Shown: positions 1-9,282 of the stretch, piece by piece
How the letters are laid out: each line of letters starts with the position of its first letter
Position numbering within the stretch: position 1 is the first letter of the stretch
Origin: Streptomyces violaceoruber
Lineage (GTDB): Bacteria; Actinomycetota; Actinomycetes; Streptomycetales; Streptomycetaceae
DNA: 64,000 nt
Direction: 5' to 3'
Assembly (NCBI GenBank): GCA_000720805.1
Contig: JODI01000014.1
Coordinates: 124,001-188,000 of the forward strand
Program-made: the position numbers and the translations under genes
The notes under the pieces: model-generated
Told to the model about the DNA's origin: nothing
Databases searched by the model: none
The model's input: the letters and a program-made list of their open reading frames with translations, nothing else

Positions 1-1
1 G

Positions 2-982
2 GGCGTCATCTTCCTCGACACCGACACCGCGCTGAAGGAGCACCCGGAGCTCTTCAAGGAGTACTTCGGGACCGTCATCCCCGTCGGTGACAACAAGTTC
101 GCCTCGCTGAACACCGCCGTGTGGTCCGGCGGCTCCTTCATCTACGTGCCGAAGGGCGTGCACGTGGAGATCCCGCTCCAGGCCTACTTCCGTATCAACA
201 CGGAGAACATGGGCCAGTTCGAGCGGACCCTGATCATCGTCGACGAGGGCGCCTACGTGCACTACGTCGAGGGTTGTACGGCCCCGATCTACAAGTCGGA
301 CTCGCTGCACAGCGCCGTGGTCGAGATCATCGTCAAGAAGAACGCCCGCTGCCGTTACACGACCATCCAGAACTGGTCGAACAACGTCTACAACCTGGTC
401 ACCAAGCGCGCCGTGGCGTACGAGGGCGCGACCATGGAGTGGATCGACGGCAACATCGGCTCCAAGGTGACGATGAAGTACCCGGCCGTCTACCTGATGG
501 GCGAGCACGCCAAGGGCGAGACCCTCTCCATCGCCTTCGCGGGCGAGGGACAGCACCAGGACGCCGGCTCCAAGATGGTCCACATGGCGCCGAACACCTC
601 CTCCAACATCGTCTCCAAGTCGGTGGCGCGTGGGGGCGGCCGTACGTCCTACCGCGGTCTCGTCGAGATCGGCGAGGGCGCGCACGGCTCGAAGTCCAAC
701 GTGCTGTGCGACGCGCTGCTCGTCGACACCATCTCCCGCTCCGACACGTACCCCTACGTGGACGTCCGCGAGGACGACGTGTCCATGGGCCACGAGGCGA
801 CCGTCTCCAAGGTCTCCGAGGACCAGCTCTTCTACCTGATGAGCCGTGGTCTGAGCGAGTTCGAGGCGATGGCGATGATCGTGCGCGGCTTCGTCGAGCC
901 GATCGCGAAGGAGCTCCCCATGGAGTACGCGCTGGAACTCAACCGGCTGATCGAGCTGCAGATGGAAGGCGCGGTCGGTTAG
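2..982 (+). CDS. sufB: SufB, Fe-S cluster scaffold subunit (5' end missing)
   Basis: This is the C-terminal 326 residues of SufB; the frame is open from base 2, so roughly the first 145 residues lie outside the window. SufB is the scaffold of the SufBCD complex, where sulfur from SufS/SufU and iron are assembled into clusters in the cytoplasm. The visible part is the right-handed beta-helix, with the family cysteines in EGCTAP and SNVLCDALL and the C-terminal [17 protein letters not shown] block. SufD follows after 62 bp, and the gene leads a seven-gene operon. There is no sign of damage inside the window. Confidence 0.97.
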   Translation, partial: GVIFLDTDTALKEHPELFKEYFGTVIPVGDNKFASLNTAVWSGGSFIYVPKGVHVEIPLQAYFRINTENMGQFERTLIIVDEGAYVHYVEGCTAPIYKSDSLHSAVVEIIVKKNARCRYTTIQNWSNNVYNLVTKRAVAYEGATMEWIDGNIGSKVTMKYPAVYLMGEHAKGETLSIAFAGEGQHQDAGSKMVHMAPNTSSNIVSKSVARGGGRTSYRGLVEIGEGAHGSKSNVLCDALLVDTISRSDTYPYVDVREDDVSMGHEATVSKVSEDQLFYLMSRGLSEFEAMAMIVRGFVEPIAKELPMEYALELNRLIELQMEGAVG

Positions 983-1044
983 GACCCGCCCCACCACGAC
1001 CAGCTAGCGAATTCCGACGCAGGAAAGAGAGCAGACCGACAGCC

Positions 1045-2226
1045 ATGGCTGAGGCTCAGAACATCCCCGTGGGCTCCACCACCGCGGGCCAGATCGCGGT
1101 GGCCGCCGAGTCGACCGTCGCCACGCGCATGAGCGCGCCCCCGTCCTTTGACGTGGCGGACTTCCCGGTCCCCCACGGCCGCGAGGAGGAGTGGCGGTTC
1201 ACGCCGCTGGAGCGGCTGCGCGGGCTGCACGACGGCACCGCGGTCGCCACCGGCGACGGCGTGAAGGTCGACATCGACGCCCCCGAGGGGGTCGTGATCG
1301 AGACCGTCGGCCGTGACGACGCCCGGATCGGCAGGGCCGGCACCCCGGTGGACCGCGTCGCCGCCCAGGCGTACTCGGCGTTCGAGAAGGCCGGCGTGGT
1401 CACCGTCCCCAAGGAGACGGTGCTCACCGAGCCGATCCGGATCGCCGTGCACGGCGAGGGCGGCACCGCCTACGCCCACCAGGTGATCGAGCTGGGAGCC
1501 TTCGCCGAGGCCGTCGTCGTCATCGACCACACCGGTGACGCCGTGCTCGCCGCCAACGTCGACTACGTCCTCGGGGACGGCGCGAAGCTGACCGTCGTCT
1601 CCGTCCAGGACTGGGACGACAAGGCCGTGCACGTGGGCCAGCACAACGCGCTGATCGGCCGGGACGCCACCTTCAAGTCGTTCGTGGTCACCTTCGGCGG
1701 CGACCTCGTACGCCTGCACCCGCGCGTCGCCTACGCCGGCACCGGCGGCGAGGCCGAGCTGTTCGGCCTCTACTTCACGGACGCCGGCCAGCACCAGGAG
1801 CACCGCCTCCTGGTCGACCACAACACCCCGCACTGCAAGTCGAACGTGGCCTACAAGGGCGCGCTCCAGGGTGACGGTGCCCACGCGGTGTGGATCGGCG
1901 ACGTCCTGATCGAGGCCAAGGCCGAGGGCACGGACACGTACGAGATGAACCGCAACCTGGTTCTGACCGACGGCGCCCGGGTCGACTCCGTGCCGAACCT
2001 GGAGATCGAGACCGGCGAGATCGTCGGCGCCGGTCACGCGAGTGCCACCGGCCGCTTCGACGACGAGCAGCTCTTCTACCTGATGGCCCGCGGCATCCCG
2101 GCCGACGAGGCACGCCGTCTGGTGGTGCGCGGCTTCTTCGCCGAACTGGTCCAGCAGATCGGCGTCGACGACATCGAGGAACGGCTTCTCGTGAAGATCG
2201 ACGAGGAGCTGGAGGCGTCGGTCTGA
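1045..2226 (+). CDS. sufD: SufD, Fe-S cluster assembly subunit
   Basis: The 393-residue protein is of normal length for SufD, the partner of SufB in the SufBC2D scaffold. The start is ATG 1045, preceded by the purine-rich AGGAAAGAGAGC. The open frame extends far upstream only as an out-of-frame reading of sufB. The beta-helix core ends in the family motif GHASATGRFDDEQLFYLMARGI, whose His matches the conserved SufD histidine needed for cluster assembly. The stop overlaps the ATG of the Rieske gene by one base, so translation is probably coupled. Confidence 0.96.
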   Translation: MAEAQNIPVGSTTAGQIAVAAESTVATRMSAPPSFDVADFPVPHGREEEWRFTPLERLRGLHDGTAVATGDGVKVDIDAPEGVVIETVGRDDARIGRAGTPVDRVAAQAYSAFEKAGVVTVPKETVLTEPIRIAVHGEGGTAYAHQVIELGAFAEAVVVIDHTGDAVLAANVDYVLGDGAKLTVVSVQDWDDKAVHVGQHNALIGRDATFKSFVVTFGGDLVRLHPRVAYAGTGGEAELFGLYFTDAGQHQEHRLLVDHNTPHCKSNVAYKGALQGDGAHAVWIGDVLIEAKAEGTDTYEMNRNLVLTDGARVDSVPNLEIETGEIVGAGHASATGRFDDEQLFYLMARGIPADEARRLVVRGFFAELVQQIGVDDIEERLLVKIDEELEASV

Positions 2227-2555
2227 TGACTGTCCCGTCGACTTTCGTGCGCGCCTGCGGGCTGAGCGAGCTGGAGGAGGACACCCCGAAACGGGTGGAA
2301 CTCGACGGCACGCCGGTCTCGGTCGTCCGGACCGAGGGGGAGGTGTTCGCCATTTACGACATCTGCTCCCACGCGAACGTCTCGCTCTCCGAGGGCGAGG
2401 TGGAGGACTGTCAGATCGAGTGCTGGCTGCACGGCTCCAGCTTCGACCTCCGCACCGGAAAGCCCTCCGGCCTGCCCGCGACGCGCCCCGTCCCCGTATA
2501 CCCCGTAAAGATCGAAGGGGACGACGTTCTCGTCTCCGTCACCCAGGAGTCCTGA
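2226..2555 (+). CDS. Rieske-type [2Fe-2S] ferredoxin, non-haem dioxygenase-like
   Basis: A 109-residue soluble Rieske protein. The two cluster-binding boxes are visible as CSHANVSL (C-x-H) and CWLHGSSFDL (C-x2-H), giving the Cys2His2 ligand set. It has no membrane anchor or signal peptide, so it resembles the ferredoxin components of dioxygenases rather than cytochrome bc1 Rieske proteins. It sits between sufD and sufC, as is usual in actinobacterial suf operons; an electron-supply role in cluster assembly is inferred from that position only. Its ATG overlaps the sufD stop, and sufC begins 7 bp after it. Confidence 0.95.
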   Translation: MTVPSTFVRACGLSELEEDTPKRVELDGTPVSVVRTEGEVFAIYDICSHANVSLSEGEVEDCQIECWLHGSSFDLRTGKPSGLPATRPVPVYPVKIEGDDVLVSVTQES

Positions 2556-2562
2556 GACACCC

Positions 2563-3327
2563 ATGGCAACGCTTGAAATCCGAGACCTGCACGTCACCGT
2601 CGAGGCCGACAACGCCACGAAGGAGATCCTCAAGGGCGTCGACCTCACCGTGAAGCAGGGCGAGACGCACGCCATCATGGGCCCCAACGGCTCCGGCAAG
2701 TCGACCCTCGCCTACTCGCTCGCGGGGCACCCGAAGTACACGATCACCGGCGGCACCGTCACCCTCGACGGCGAGGACGTCCTGGAGATGTCCGTCGACG
2801 AGCGCGCCCGCGCGGGCCTGTTCCTGGCGATGCAGTACCCGGTCGAGGTCCCCGGCGTCTCGGTCTCCAACTTCCTCCGCACGTCCGCCACGGCCATCCG
2901 CGGCGAGGCCCCCAAGCTGCGCACCTGGGTGAAGGAGGTCAAGGAGACCATGGAGCGTCTCCACATGGACCCGTCCTTCGCCGAGCGCAACGTCAACGAG
3001 GGCTTCTCCGGTGGTGAGAAGAAGCGCCACGAGATCCTCCAGCTGGAGCTGCTCAAGCCGAAGGTCGCGATCCTCGACGAGACGGACTCCGGGCTGGACG
3101 TCGACGCCCTGCGGGTGGTCTCCGAGGGCGTCAACCGCGTCCGCGAGACGGGCGAGGTCGGCACCCTGCTGATCACGCACTACACGCGCATTCTGCGCTA
3201 CATCAAGCCCGACTTCGTCCACGTCTTCTCCGGCGGCCGGATCGTCGAGTCCGGCGGCGCCGAACTCGCCGACAAGCTGGAGAACGAGGGCTACGAGGCA
3301 TACACGAAGGGTGGCGTATCCGCGTGA
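2563..3327 (+). CDS. sufC: SufC, ATPase of the Fe-S assembly complex
   Basis: A 254-residue ABC-type ATPase of standard SufC length. Walker A is GPNGSGKST at residues 40-48. The signature is SGGEKKR near residue 150, and Walker B is VAILDETDSGLD near residue 170. SufC dimerises on SufB-SufD and uses ATP to remodel the scaffold during cluster building; it is not a transporter. Its stop overlaps the GTG of sufS by four bases. Confidence 0.97.
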   Translation: MATLEIRDLHVTVEADNATKEILKGVDLTVKQGETHAIMGPNGSGKSTLAYSLAGHPKYTITGGTVTLDGEDVLEMSVDERARAGLFLAMQYPVEVPGVSVSNFLRTSATAIRGEAPKLRTWVKEVKETMERLHMDPSFAERNVNEGFSGGEKKRHEILQLELLKPKVAILDETDSGLDVDALRVVSEGVNRVRETGEVGTLLITHYTRILRYIKPDFVHVFSGGRIVESGGAELADKLENEGYEAYTKGGVSA

Positions 3328-4580
3328 CACAGCTGCCGGGACTCCTCGACACCGAGGCGCTCCGCAAGGACTTCCCCATCCTGGACCGTCAGGTCCACGA
3401 CGGCCGGAAGCTCGTGTACCTGGACAACGCGGCGACCTCGCAGAAGCCGCGCCAGGTGCTGGACGCCCTGAACGAGTACTACGAGCGCTACAACGCCAAC
3501 GTCCACCGCGGTGTGCATGTGCTCGCCGAGGAGGCCACGGCGCTGTACGAGGGCGCGCGCGACAAGGTCGCCGCCTTCATCAACGCGCCGAGCCGCGACG
3601 AGGTGATCTTCACCAAGAACGCCTCCGAGTCGCTCAACCTCGTGGCGAACATGCTCGGCTGGGCCGACGAGCCCTACCGGGTGGACCACGAGACCGAGAT
3701 CGTCATCACGGAGATGGAACACCACTCCAACATCGTGCCGTGGCAGCTGCTCGCGCAGCGCACGGGCGCGAAGCTGAAGTGGTTCGGTCTCACGGACGAC
3801 GGCCGGCTCGACCTGTCCAACATCGACGAGATCATCACGGAGAAGACGAAGATCGTCTCCTTCGTGCTGGTGTCCAACATCCTGGGCACGGTCAACCCGG
3901 TCGAGGCGATAGTGCGCCGCGCGCAGGAGGTCGGCGCGCTGGTCTGCATCGACGCCTCGCAGGCCGCGCCGCACATGCCGCTGGACGTCCAGGCCCTGCA
4001 GGCCGACTTCGTGGCTTTCACCGGCCACAAGATGTGCGGCCCGACCGGCATCGGCGTCCTCTGGGGCCGCCAGGAGCTGCTGGAGGACCTGCCCCCGTTC
4101 CTCGGCGGCGGCGAGATGATCGAGACCGTGTCGATGCACTCGTCGACGTACGCGCCCGCCCCGCACAAGTTCGAGGCGGGCACCCCGCCGATCGCGCAGG
4201 CGGTCGGACTGGGGGCGGCGATCGACTATCTCTCGGCGATCGGCATGGACAAGATCCTCGCCCACGAGCACGCGCTCACCGAGTACGCGGTGAAGAAGCT
4301 CGGCGAGGTCCCCGACCTGCGGATCATCGGCCCGACCACGGCCGAGGACCGGGGAGCGGCGATCTCCTTCACCCTCGGTGACATCCACCCGCACGACGTG
4401 GGCCAGGTCCTCGACGAGGAGGGCATCGCGGTGCGGGTGGGCCACCACTGCGCACGGCCGGTCTGCCTGCGGTACGGAATTCCTGCGACCACGCGAGCGT
4501 CGTTCTATCTGTACTCCACGCCGGCCGAGATCGACGCTCTGGTCGACGGCCTGGAGCACGTACGGAACTTCTTCGGCTGA
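3324..4580 (+). CDS. sufS: SufS, cysteine desulfurase
   Basis: A 418-residue PLP-dependent aminotransferase-fold enzyme that takes sulfur from cysteine as an enzyme-bound persulfide. The PLP lysine is in FTGHKMCGPTG and the persulfide cysteine in RVGHHCARPVC, which is the group II (SufS) form with a short catalytic loop. The GTG start overlaps the sufC stop by four bases. SufU, the expected sulfur acceptor, follows 19 bp later. Confidence 0.97.
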   Translation: MTQLPGLLDTEALRKDFPILDRQVHDGRKLVYLDNAATSQKPRQVLDALNEYYERYNANVHRGVHVLAEEATALYEGARDKVAAFINAPSRDEVIFTKNASESLNLVANMLGWADEPYRVDHETEIVITEMEHHSNIVPWQLLAQRTGAKLKWFGLTDDGRLDLSNIDEIITEKTKIVSFVLVSNILGTVNPVEAIVRRAQEVGALVCIDASQAAPHMPLDVQALQADFVAFTGHKMCGPTGIGVLWGRQELLEDLPPFLGGGEMIETVSMHSSTYAPAPHKFEAGTPPIAQAVGLGAAIDYLSAIGMDKILAHEHALTEYAVKKLGEVPDLRIIGPTTAEDRGAAISFTLGDIHPHDVGQVLDEEGIAVRVGHHCARPVCLRYGIPATTRASFYLYSTPAEIDALVDGLEHVRNFFG

Positions 4581-4599
4581 GGGGTTGGCGAGCGATCGG

Positions 4600-5067
4600 A
4601 TGAAGCTGGATTCGATGTACCAGGAAGTCATCCTGGACCACTACAAGCACCCGCACGGGCGTGGTCTCAGGGATGGCGACGCCGAGGTGCACCACGTCAA
4701 CCCGACGTGCGGTGATGAGATCACGCTGCGCGTGAAGTACGACGGCACGACGATCAGCGACGTCTCCTACGAGGGGCAGGGCTGCTCGATCAGCCAGGCC
4801 TCGGCCTCCGTGCTGAACGACCGCCTCGTCGGCAAGGACCTGGCGGACGCGCAGAAGATCCAGGAGACCTTCCTGGAGCTGATGCAGTCCAAGGGCCGGA
4901 TCGAGCCGGACGACACGATGGAGGAGGTGCTGGAGGACGCGGTCGCGTTCGCCGGCGTCTCCAAGTACCCGGCACGGGTGAAGTGCGCTCTCCTGAGCTG
5001 GATGGCGTGGAAGGACGCGACGGCCCAGGCCCTGGGCGGAGCCGACGCCGAAAGGAAGACCGCATGA
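4600..5067 (+). CDS. sufU: SufU, zinc-dependent sulfurtransferase partner of SufS
   Basis: A 155-residue IscU-fold protein. The three conserved cysteines lie in NPTCGDEI, GQGCSISQ and RVKCALLSW, with the intervening insert typical of SufU rather than IscU. SufU binds zinc and accepts sulfur from the SufS persulfide. ATG 4600 (MKLDSMYQEVILDHYKHP) is chosen because this N-terminus is characteristic; the frame extends upstream inside sufS only by chance. The stop overlaps the next ATG by four bases. Confidence 0.96.
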   Translation: MKLDSMYQEVILDHYKHPHGRGLRDGDAEVHHVNPTCGDEITLRVKYDGTTISDVSYEGQGCSISQASASVLNDRLVGKDLADAQKIQETFLELMQSKGRIEPDDTMEEVLEDAVAFAGVSKYPARVKCALLSWMAWKDATAQALGGADAERKTA

Positions 5068-5396
5068 GCGAGACAGTTGAGATGAAGCCCGCGTCGGAGG
5101 AAGAGCTCCGCGAGGCCCTGTACGACGTCGTGGACCCCGAGCTGGGCATCGACGTCGTCAACCTCGGCCTGATCTACGGCATCCACGTCGACGACGCGAA
5201 CATCGCGACGATCGACATGACCCTGACCTCGGCGGCCTGTCCGCTGACGGACGTCATCGAGGACCAGGCCAAGTCCGCCACGGACGGCCTCGTCAACGAG
5301 CTGCGCATCAACTGGGTCTGGATGCCGCCGTGGGGCCCCGACAAGATCACCGACGATGGGCGCGAGCAGCTTCGGGCGCTCGGGTTCAACGTCTGA
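5064..5396 (+). CDS. SufT-like metal-sulfur cluster assembly factor (MIP18/DUF59)
   Basis: A 110-residue MIP18-family (DUF59) protein with the typical DPELGIDVVNLGLIYGI core and a single conserved cysteine in SAACPLTDVI. Members of this family (SufT, and the PaaD-like domain) help mature Fe-S proteins. It is the last gene of the suf operon, overlaps the sufU stop by four bases, and is followed by a strong hairpin, so it marks the operon end. The symbol sufT would fit but is left blank because this family is often annotated only by its domain. Confidence 0.93.
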   Translation: MSETVEMKPASEEELREALYDVVDPELGIDVVNLGLIYGIHVDDANIATIDMTLTSAACPLTDVIEDQAKSATDGLVNELRINWVWMPPWGPDKITDDGREQLRALGFNV

Positions 5397-5411
5397 GATC
5401 CACTGATCCGA

Positions 5412-5446
5412 ACGAACGGCGACGCCCGCGGGGCGTCGCCGTTCGT
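5412..5446. terminator. Terminator of the suf operon
   Basis: A 16-bp perfect inverted repeat with the 3-base loop GCG starts 16 bp after the last suf stop. It lies before the convergent AbfB-domain gene and could stop transcription from both sides. There is no T-run, as is common in Streptomyces. Confidence 0.85.
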
Positions 5447-5497
5447 CGTGTCCGGGGTGTTCCACCGGCTCGGGCCCGTCAGCTCAGGCCGGCCGGC

Positions 5498-6340
5498 TCA
5501 CGCCAGCCCGCCCACCAGCCGGAACGCCGAGTCCGCCTGGTACGGGCCGCCGTACTGGTAGGGATCGAGGCGCAGCGTGAAGTCCTTGTGGCGCAGGAAG
5601 CGGCCCGGGTAGTTGACGGACTCCAGCATGATCGCGCCGGACACCGACGAGGCGCGCGAGCAGAACGTGGCGTCCTGCTTGAAGAGGGGCGAGCCGTCGT
5701 TCCGGTCGGCACGCAGGACGAAGTCGCGGTGGCGGAGGTAGCGGCCGTCGCTCGTGGCGAAGGAGGAGCAGGAGCCGTCGGCGAGACCCCGGACCACTTC
5801 GAAGGTGGAGTCCTCGCGGGATTCCGAGCCGCGCACCGGGTCGAGCCTCACCATGCCGCTGCTGAGATGCCAGTAGCGGTCCGGGTAGTTGGCCGAGCGG
5901 ACCGAACGCCAGGTGGACGACGGTGGGGAAGCCGGCGAACTGGCGGGTGGCGCGGGTGACTTGGTGGCAGGAGCCGGGGGAGCGGAGGCCGAGCCGTGTG
6001 GGACCGGGGCAGTCGTGACGGTGGGGCGGGTCGAGGGCGTACCGCTCTTCTCGCCCGGGCCCGGGCTGCCCGGTGTCGCCGCGCCGCTGGTCGAGGCGCT
6101 GGCGTAGGAGATCAGACCGGGGCCCGTCGCGTCCGCGCTCAGTGCCCCCTTCTTGACGGTTGACGTGGTGTCAGTCCGCTGGTCCGTCAGGGCGATCACC
6201 GTCACACAGGTGACGACGGTGGCGACGGCCAGCGCACCGGCCAGCCACAGCCGACGGGTTCCCGGTACCCGGGTGCTGTCCGGATCCCAACCGCTCTCCC
6301 ATGGCTCGTTCTGCGGGGACCGGGACTTTCTTACTGGCAT
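5498..6340 (-). CDS. Membrane-anchored AbfB (CBM42-like) domain protein
   Basis: A 280-residue protein with a short cytoplasmic N-terminus, one transmembrane helix (LWLAGALAVATVVTCVTVIAL, about residues 31-51), a Pro/Ser/Ala-rich spacer to about residue 140, and a C-terminal arabinose-binding AbfB domain. The AbfB beta-trefoil repeats are visible as SANYPDRYWHLSSG, RYLRHRDFVLRAD and NYPGRFLRHKDFTLRLDP. The family binds arabinofuranose side chains. No catalytic domain is present, so a surface sugar-binding role is inferred. It is monocistronic and convergent with the suf operon. Confidence 0.85.
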   Translation of the reverse strand: MPVRKSRSPQNEPWESGWDPDSTRVPGTRRLWLAGALAVATVVTCVTVIALTDQRTDTTSTVKKGALSADATGPGLISYASASTSGAATPGSPGPGEKSGTPSTRPTVTTAPVPHGSASAPPAPATKSPAPPASSPASPPSSTWRSVRSANYPDRYWHLSSGMVRLDPVRGSESREDSTFEVVRGLADGSCSSFATSDGRYLRHRDFVLRADRNDGSPLFKQDATFCSRASSVSGAIMLESVNYPGRFLRHKDFTLRLDPYQYGGPYQADSAFRLVGGLA

Positions 6341-6522
6341 GCGCGGGTTCCTCCAGCGGCGCCCGAGGCGACGACTGCGGCCGTGATGGGGAAGTTGATG
6401 AACGGTGAAACACTAGTGGAGCCGGTGAGTTCACGGCAGCCGTTTGAAGCGAGCGGTTTCCGGATCCTCGTGTGGCCGGTTTCCGCCCCTGGGGATGCGG
6501 GGGAGCGGTGCGGCGACTGTTA

Positions 6523-6536
6523 TGTACGCTCGTACA
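6523..6536. promoter_or_regulatory. Candidate TetR operator of the smr-tetR operon
   Basis: TGTACG-CT-CGTACA is a perfect 6-bp inverted repeat ending one base before the ATG at 6538. It also overlaps a possible -10 (TATGTA, 6521-6526). Such a site would let the co-transcribed TetR protein block initiation. That it binds this regulator is inferred from position and symmetry. Confidence 0.6.
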
Positions 6537-6537
6537 C

Positions 6538-6858
6538 ATGGGATACCTCCTGCTTGCCGCCGCCATCTCCGCGGAGGTCGCCGGGACGACGGCCATGAAG
6601 TACAGCGACGGGTTCAGCAGGCCGGTGCCGTCGCTGCTGACCGTCCTCGGCTACCTCGTCTCCTTCGCGCTGCTCGCGCAGACGCTCAAGACCGTGTCCG
6701 TCGGCACCGCGTACGCGATCTGGTCCGGTTTCGGCACGGCGGCCATCGCCGCCATCGGCATGGTGTTCCTGGGAGAGGGGATGACGCTCGCCAAGGCCGC
6801 CGGTATCGCGCTGATCATCGTCGGTGTGGTGGTGCTCAGCCTGGGCGGCGCGCACTGA
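6538..6858 (+). CDS. Small multidrug resistance (SMR) efflux protein
   Basis: A 106-residue, four-helix SMR protein (EmrE/SugE/QacE group). The conserved membrane glutamate is in helix 1 (ISAEVAGTTAMK, Glu14), and helix 3 carries the AYAIWSGFGTAAIA signature. It exports cationic compounds in exchange for protons as a dimer. ATG 6538 starts helix 1 directly; no clear Shine-Dalgarno precedes it, so the message may be leaderless. Its stop overlaps the ATG of a TetR regulator, making a self-regulated pair. Confidence 0.94.
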   Translation: MGYLLLAAAISAEVAGTTAMKYSDGFSRPVPSLLTVLGYLVSFALLAQTLKTVSVGTAYAIWSGFGTAAIAAIGMVFLGEGMTLAKAAGIALIIVGVVVLSLGGAH

Positions 6859-7412
6859 TGGCCCGGCGGTACGACCCCGAGCGGCGGCAGCGGATCATCG
6901 ACGCGGCGATCCGGGTCGTCGGACGCGCGGGCCTCGCCGGGCTGAGCCACCGCACCGCCGCCGCCGAGGCCGATGTGCCGCTCGGCTCCACGACGTACCA
7001 CTTCGGGACGCTCGACGAGCTGATGGTGGCCGCCCTGCGACAGGCGAACGAGGGCTTCGCCAAGGTGGTCGCCGCGCGCGGCGGTCCGGCCGGACCGGGC
7101 AACGACCTGGCCGCCGGACTCGCCGCGCTGCTGGGCGAGTGGCTGGCCGGCGACCGCACCGGCGTGGAGCTGGAGTACGAGCTCTACCTCGCGGCCCTGC
7201 GCCGCCCCGCCCTGCGCCCGGTCGCCGCCGAATGGGCCGACGACCTCGCCGACCGGCTCGCCCGCCACACCGACCCGGTCACCGCACGGGCGCTCGTCGC
7301 GCTGATGGACGGCATCTGCCTCCAGGTCCTGCTGACGGACACGCCGTACGACGAGGAGTACGCGCGGGAGGTGCTGGCGCGGGTGATCCCCCGGGACACG
7401 GGGCCGTCCTGA
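6858..7412 (+). CDS. TetR-family repressor paired with the SMR pump
   Basis: A 184-residue TetR protein. The N-terminal helix-turn-helix reads RTAAAEADVPLGSTTYHFGTLDELM (about residues 32-56), followed by an all-helical ligand domain. It overlaps the smr stop (TGATG) and so is co-transcribed with the pump. The likely target is the palindrome at 6523-6536. The ligand is unknown and is probably a pump substrate. Confidence 0.92.
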   Translation: MARRYDPERRQRIIDAAIRVVGRAGLAGLSHRTAAAEADVPLGSTTYHFGTLDELMVAALRQANEGFAKVVAARGGPAGPGNDLAAGLAALLGEWLAGDRTGVELEYELYLAALRRPALRPVAAEWADDLADRLARHTDPVTARALVALMDGICLQVLLTDTPYDEEYAREVLARVIPRDTGPS

Positions 7413-7544
7413 GCCGGTCCGGCACGCGACCCGAACCTTCCCGCCTCCGCCTGGGCCCTGCTGTACGCGGGCCTCCGGCCCGGCACCTGAGACGCTCCCT
7501 TCCCTGGTTGGCCTCCGTGACCGCCCGCCGGTTAGGTTGCCCTC

Positions 7545-8534
7545 ATGACCGACACGACTGCTCCTCGTTCCACCGGCGCTGTTGCCGCCGGGCTTGCCAC
7601 CCTCGCCGCCGACGGCACCGTTCTCGACACCTGGTTCCCCGCTCCCGAGCTGGTCGCGGAGTCCGGCCCCTCCGGTACGGAACGGCTGACCGCCGAGCAG
7701 GCCGCGCAGCTGCTCGGCGGCGGCGCGACCGCGGCGGTCGGGCCGGACGCCCGTCGGGGTGTCGAGGTGGTCGCGGTCCGTACGGTCGTCTCCTCGCTGG
7801 ACGAGAAGCCCATCGACGCGCACGACGTGTACCTGCGGCTGCATCTTCTGTCGCACCGGCTGGTCAAGCCACACGGGCAGAGCCTGGACGGCATGTTCGG
7901 CTTCCTCGCCAACGTCGCCTGGACCTCGCTCGGCCCGGTCGCCGTCGACGACCTCGAGAAGGTGCGGCTGAACGCCCGTGCCGAGGGGCTGCACCTCCAG
8001 GTGACGAGCATCGACAAGTTCCCCAGGATGACGGACTACGTGGCCCCGAAGGGCGTACGGATCGCCGACGCCGACCGGGTGCGGCTCGGCGCCCACCTCT
8101 CCGAGGGCACCACCGTCATGCACGAGGGCTTCGTCAACTTCAACGCGGGCACCCTCGGGACCTCCATGGTCGAGGGCCGGATCTCCGCGGGTGTGGTGGT
8201 CGGCGACGGATCCGACATCGGCGGCGGTGCCTCGACCATGGGCACACTGTCCGGCGGCGGCAACGTGATCATCTCCGTCGGCGAGCGCTGCCTGATCGGC
8301 GCCGAGGCGGGCGTCGGCATCGCGCTGGGCGACGAGTGCGTGGTCGAGGCCGGGCTGTACATCACCGCCGGGACCCGCGTGACCATGCCCGACGGGCAGA
8401 TCGTCAAGGCCCGTGACCTGTCCGGCGCCTCCAACATCCTCTTCCGCCGCAACTCGGTCACCGGAACGGTCGAGGCCCGCCCGAACAACGCGGTCTGGGG
8501 CGGCCTGAACGAGATCCTGCACAGCCACAACTGA
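7545..8534 (+). CDS. dapD: DapD, tetrahydrodipicolinate N-succinyltransferase
   Basis: A 329-residue actinobacterial-type DapD that succinylates 2,3,4,5-tetrahydrodipicolinate in the lysine/diaminopimelate pathway. The C-terminal half shows the left-handed beta-helix hexapeptide pattern (for example [35 protein letters not shown]) and ends with the family sequence [14 protein letters not shown]. It stands alone and is closed by a strong hairpin at 8565. Confidence 0.96.
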   Translation: MTDTTAPRSTGAVAAGLATLAADGTVLDTWFPAPELVAESGPSGTERLTAEQAAQLLGGGATAAVGPDARRGVEVVAVRTVVSSLDEKPIDAHDVYLRLHLLSHRLVKPHGQSLDGMFGFLANVAWTSLGPVAVDDLEKVRLNARAEGLHLQVTSIDKFPRMTDYVAPKGVRIADADRVRLGAHLSEGTTVMHEGFVNFNAGTLGTSMVEGRISAGVVVGDGSDIGGGASTMGTLSGGGNVIISVGERCLIGAEAGVGIALGDECVVEAGLYITAGTRVTMPDGQIVKARDLSGASNILFRRNSVTGTVEARPNNAVWGGLNEILHSHN

Positions 8535-8564
8535 GGACCTCACCGCAGGCCGGCCGACGTCGCC

Positions 8565-8600
8565 GGGGCCCGTACCGCACACCAGTGCGGTACGGGCCCC
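8565..8600 (+). terminator. dapD terminator
   Basis: A perfect 16-bp stem with the tetraloop ACCA begins 30 bp after the dapD stop. The stem is about 75% GC and lacks a T-run. Confidence 0.85.
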
Positions 8601-8712
8601 GATGCGTTCCGCCGGAGAACTTTCCGGAGGGTGGCATAGCGAGGGGCCTCCGCACGCGTCACAAGGGGCACAGGGGCGGGGCACAGATGCCGCCGGGGAA
8701 GAGAAGGTGACG

Positions 8713-9282
8713 ATGGACGCCGCGGAGCTGGAGAGTTTCCGGGAGTTCGTGGACAACAGATCGTCGGCGCTGCTGAAGACGGCGGTGCTGCTGTGCGGGG
8801 GAGACCGGCACGCCGGTGAGGACCTGCTGCAGAACGCGCTGGCCAAGGCGGCCGGCAAGTGGCAGCGGATCGACGAGCCGGAGGCCTACGTACGACGGAT
8901 CCTCTACCGCCAGCAGGTCAGCCGCTGGCGGCTGAAGTGGCGCCGACGGGAGGTCACCGTCGCCGAGCCGCCCGAGTCGCCCCAAGAGCGTGCGGGTCGC
9001 TCCGACGCGGCCGCCGCGGCCGAACTGCGGGTCGTGATGCGAGAGGCGCTGTCCCGGCTCACCTCCCGCCAGCGCACTGTGCTGGTGCTGCGCTACTTCG
9101 AGGACCTGCCCGAGGCCGACGTGGCCCGGCTGCTGGGCTGCTCCGTCGGCACCGTACGGTCCACCACCCATCGCTCCCTCGCCCGGCTCCGCTCGATCGC
9201 GCCCGAACTGGCCGCCCTTCGCCCGGCGGACGCCGAGGCGCAGCCGTCCCGCGACTTCTCGCCTGTGGAGGTGCGTCGATGA
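8713..9282 (+). CDS. RNA polymerase sigma factor, SigE family (ECF-like)
   Basis: A protein of about 189 residues with sigma region 2 (EFVDNRSSALLKTAVLLCGGDRHAGEDLLQNALAKAAGKW) and region 4 (LSRLTSRQRTVLVLRYFEDLPEADVARLLGCSVGTVRSTTHRSLARL). It belongs to the SigE-family sigma-70 group common in Streptomyces. ATG 8713 is preferred because GGGGAAGAGAAGG lies just upstream; GTG 8707 is also possible, and the ATG at 8602 falls next to the dapD terminator and lacks support. The stop overlaps the next start by four bases. Confidence 0.9.
   Translation: MDAAELESFREFVDNRSSALLKTAVLLCGGDRHAGEDLLQNALAKAAGKWQRIDEPEAYVRRILYRQQVSRWRLKWRRREVTVAEPPESPQERAGRSDAAAAAELRVVMREALSRLTSRQRTVLVLRYFEDLPEADVARLLGCSVGTVRSTTHRSLARLRSIAPELAALRPADAEAQPSRDFSPVEVRR

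Noticed and set aside
121..1044. N-terminal extension of SufD by about 308 residues
   Set aside because: It overlaps sufB in another frame and reads as Arg-rich noise; ATG 1045 gives the normal length.
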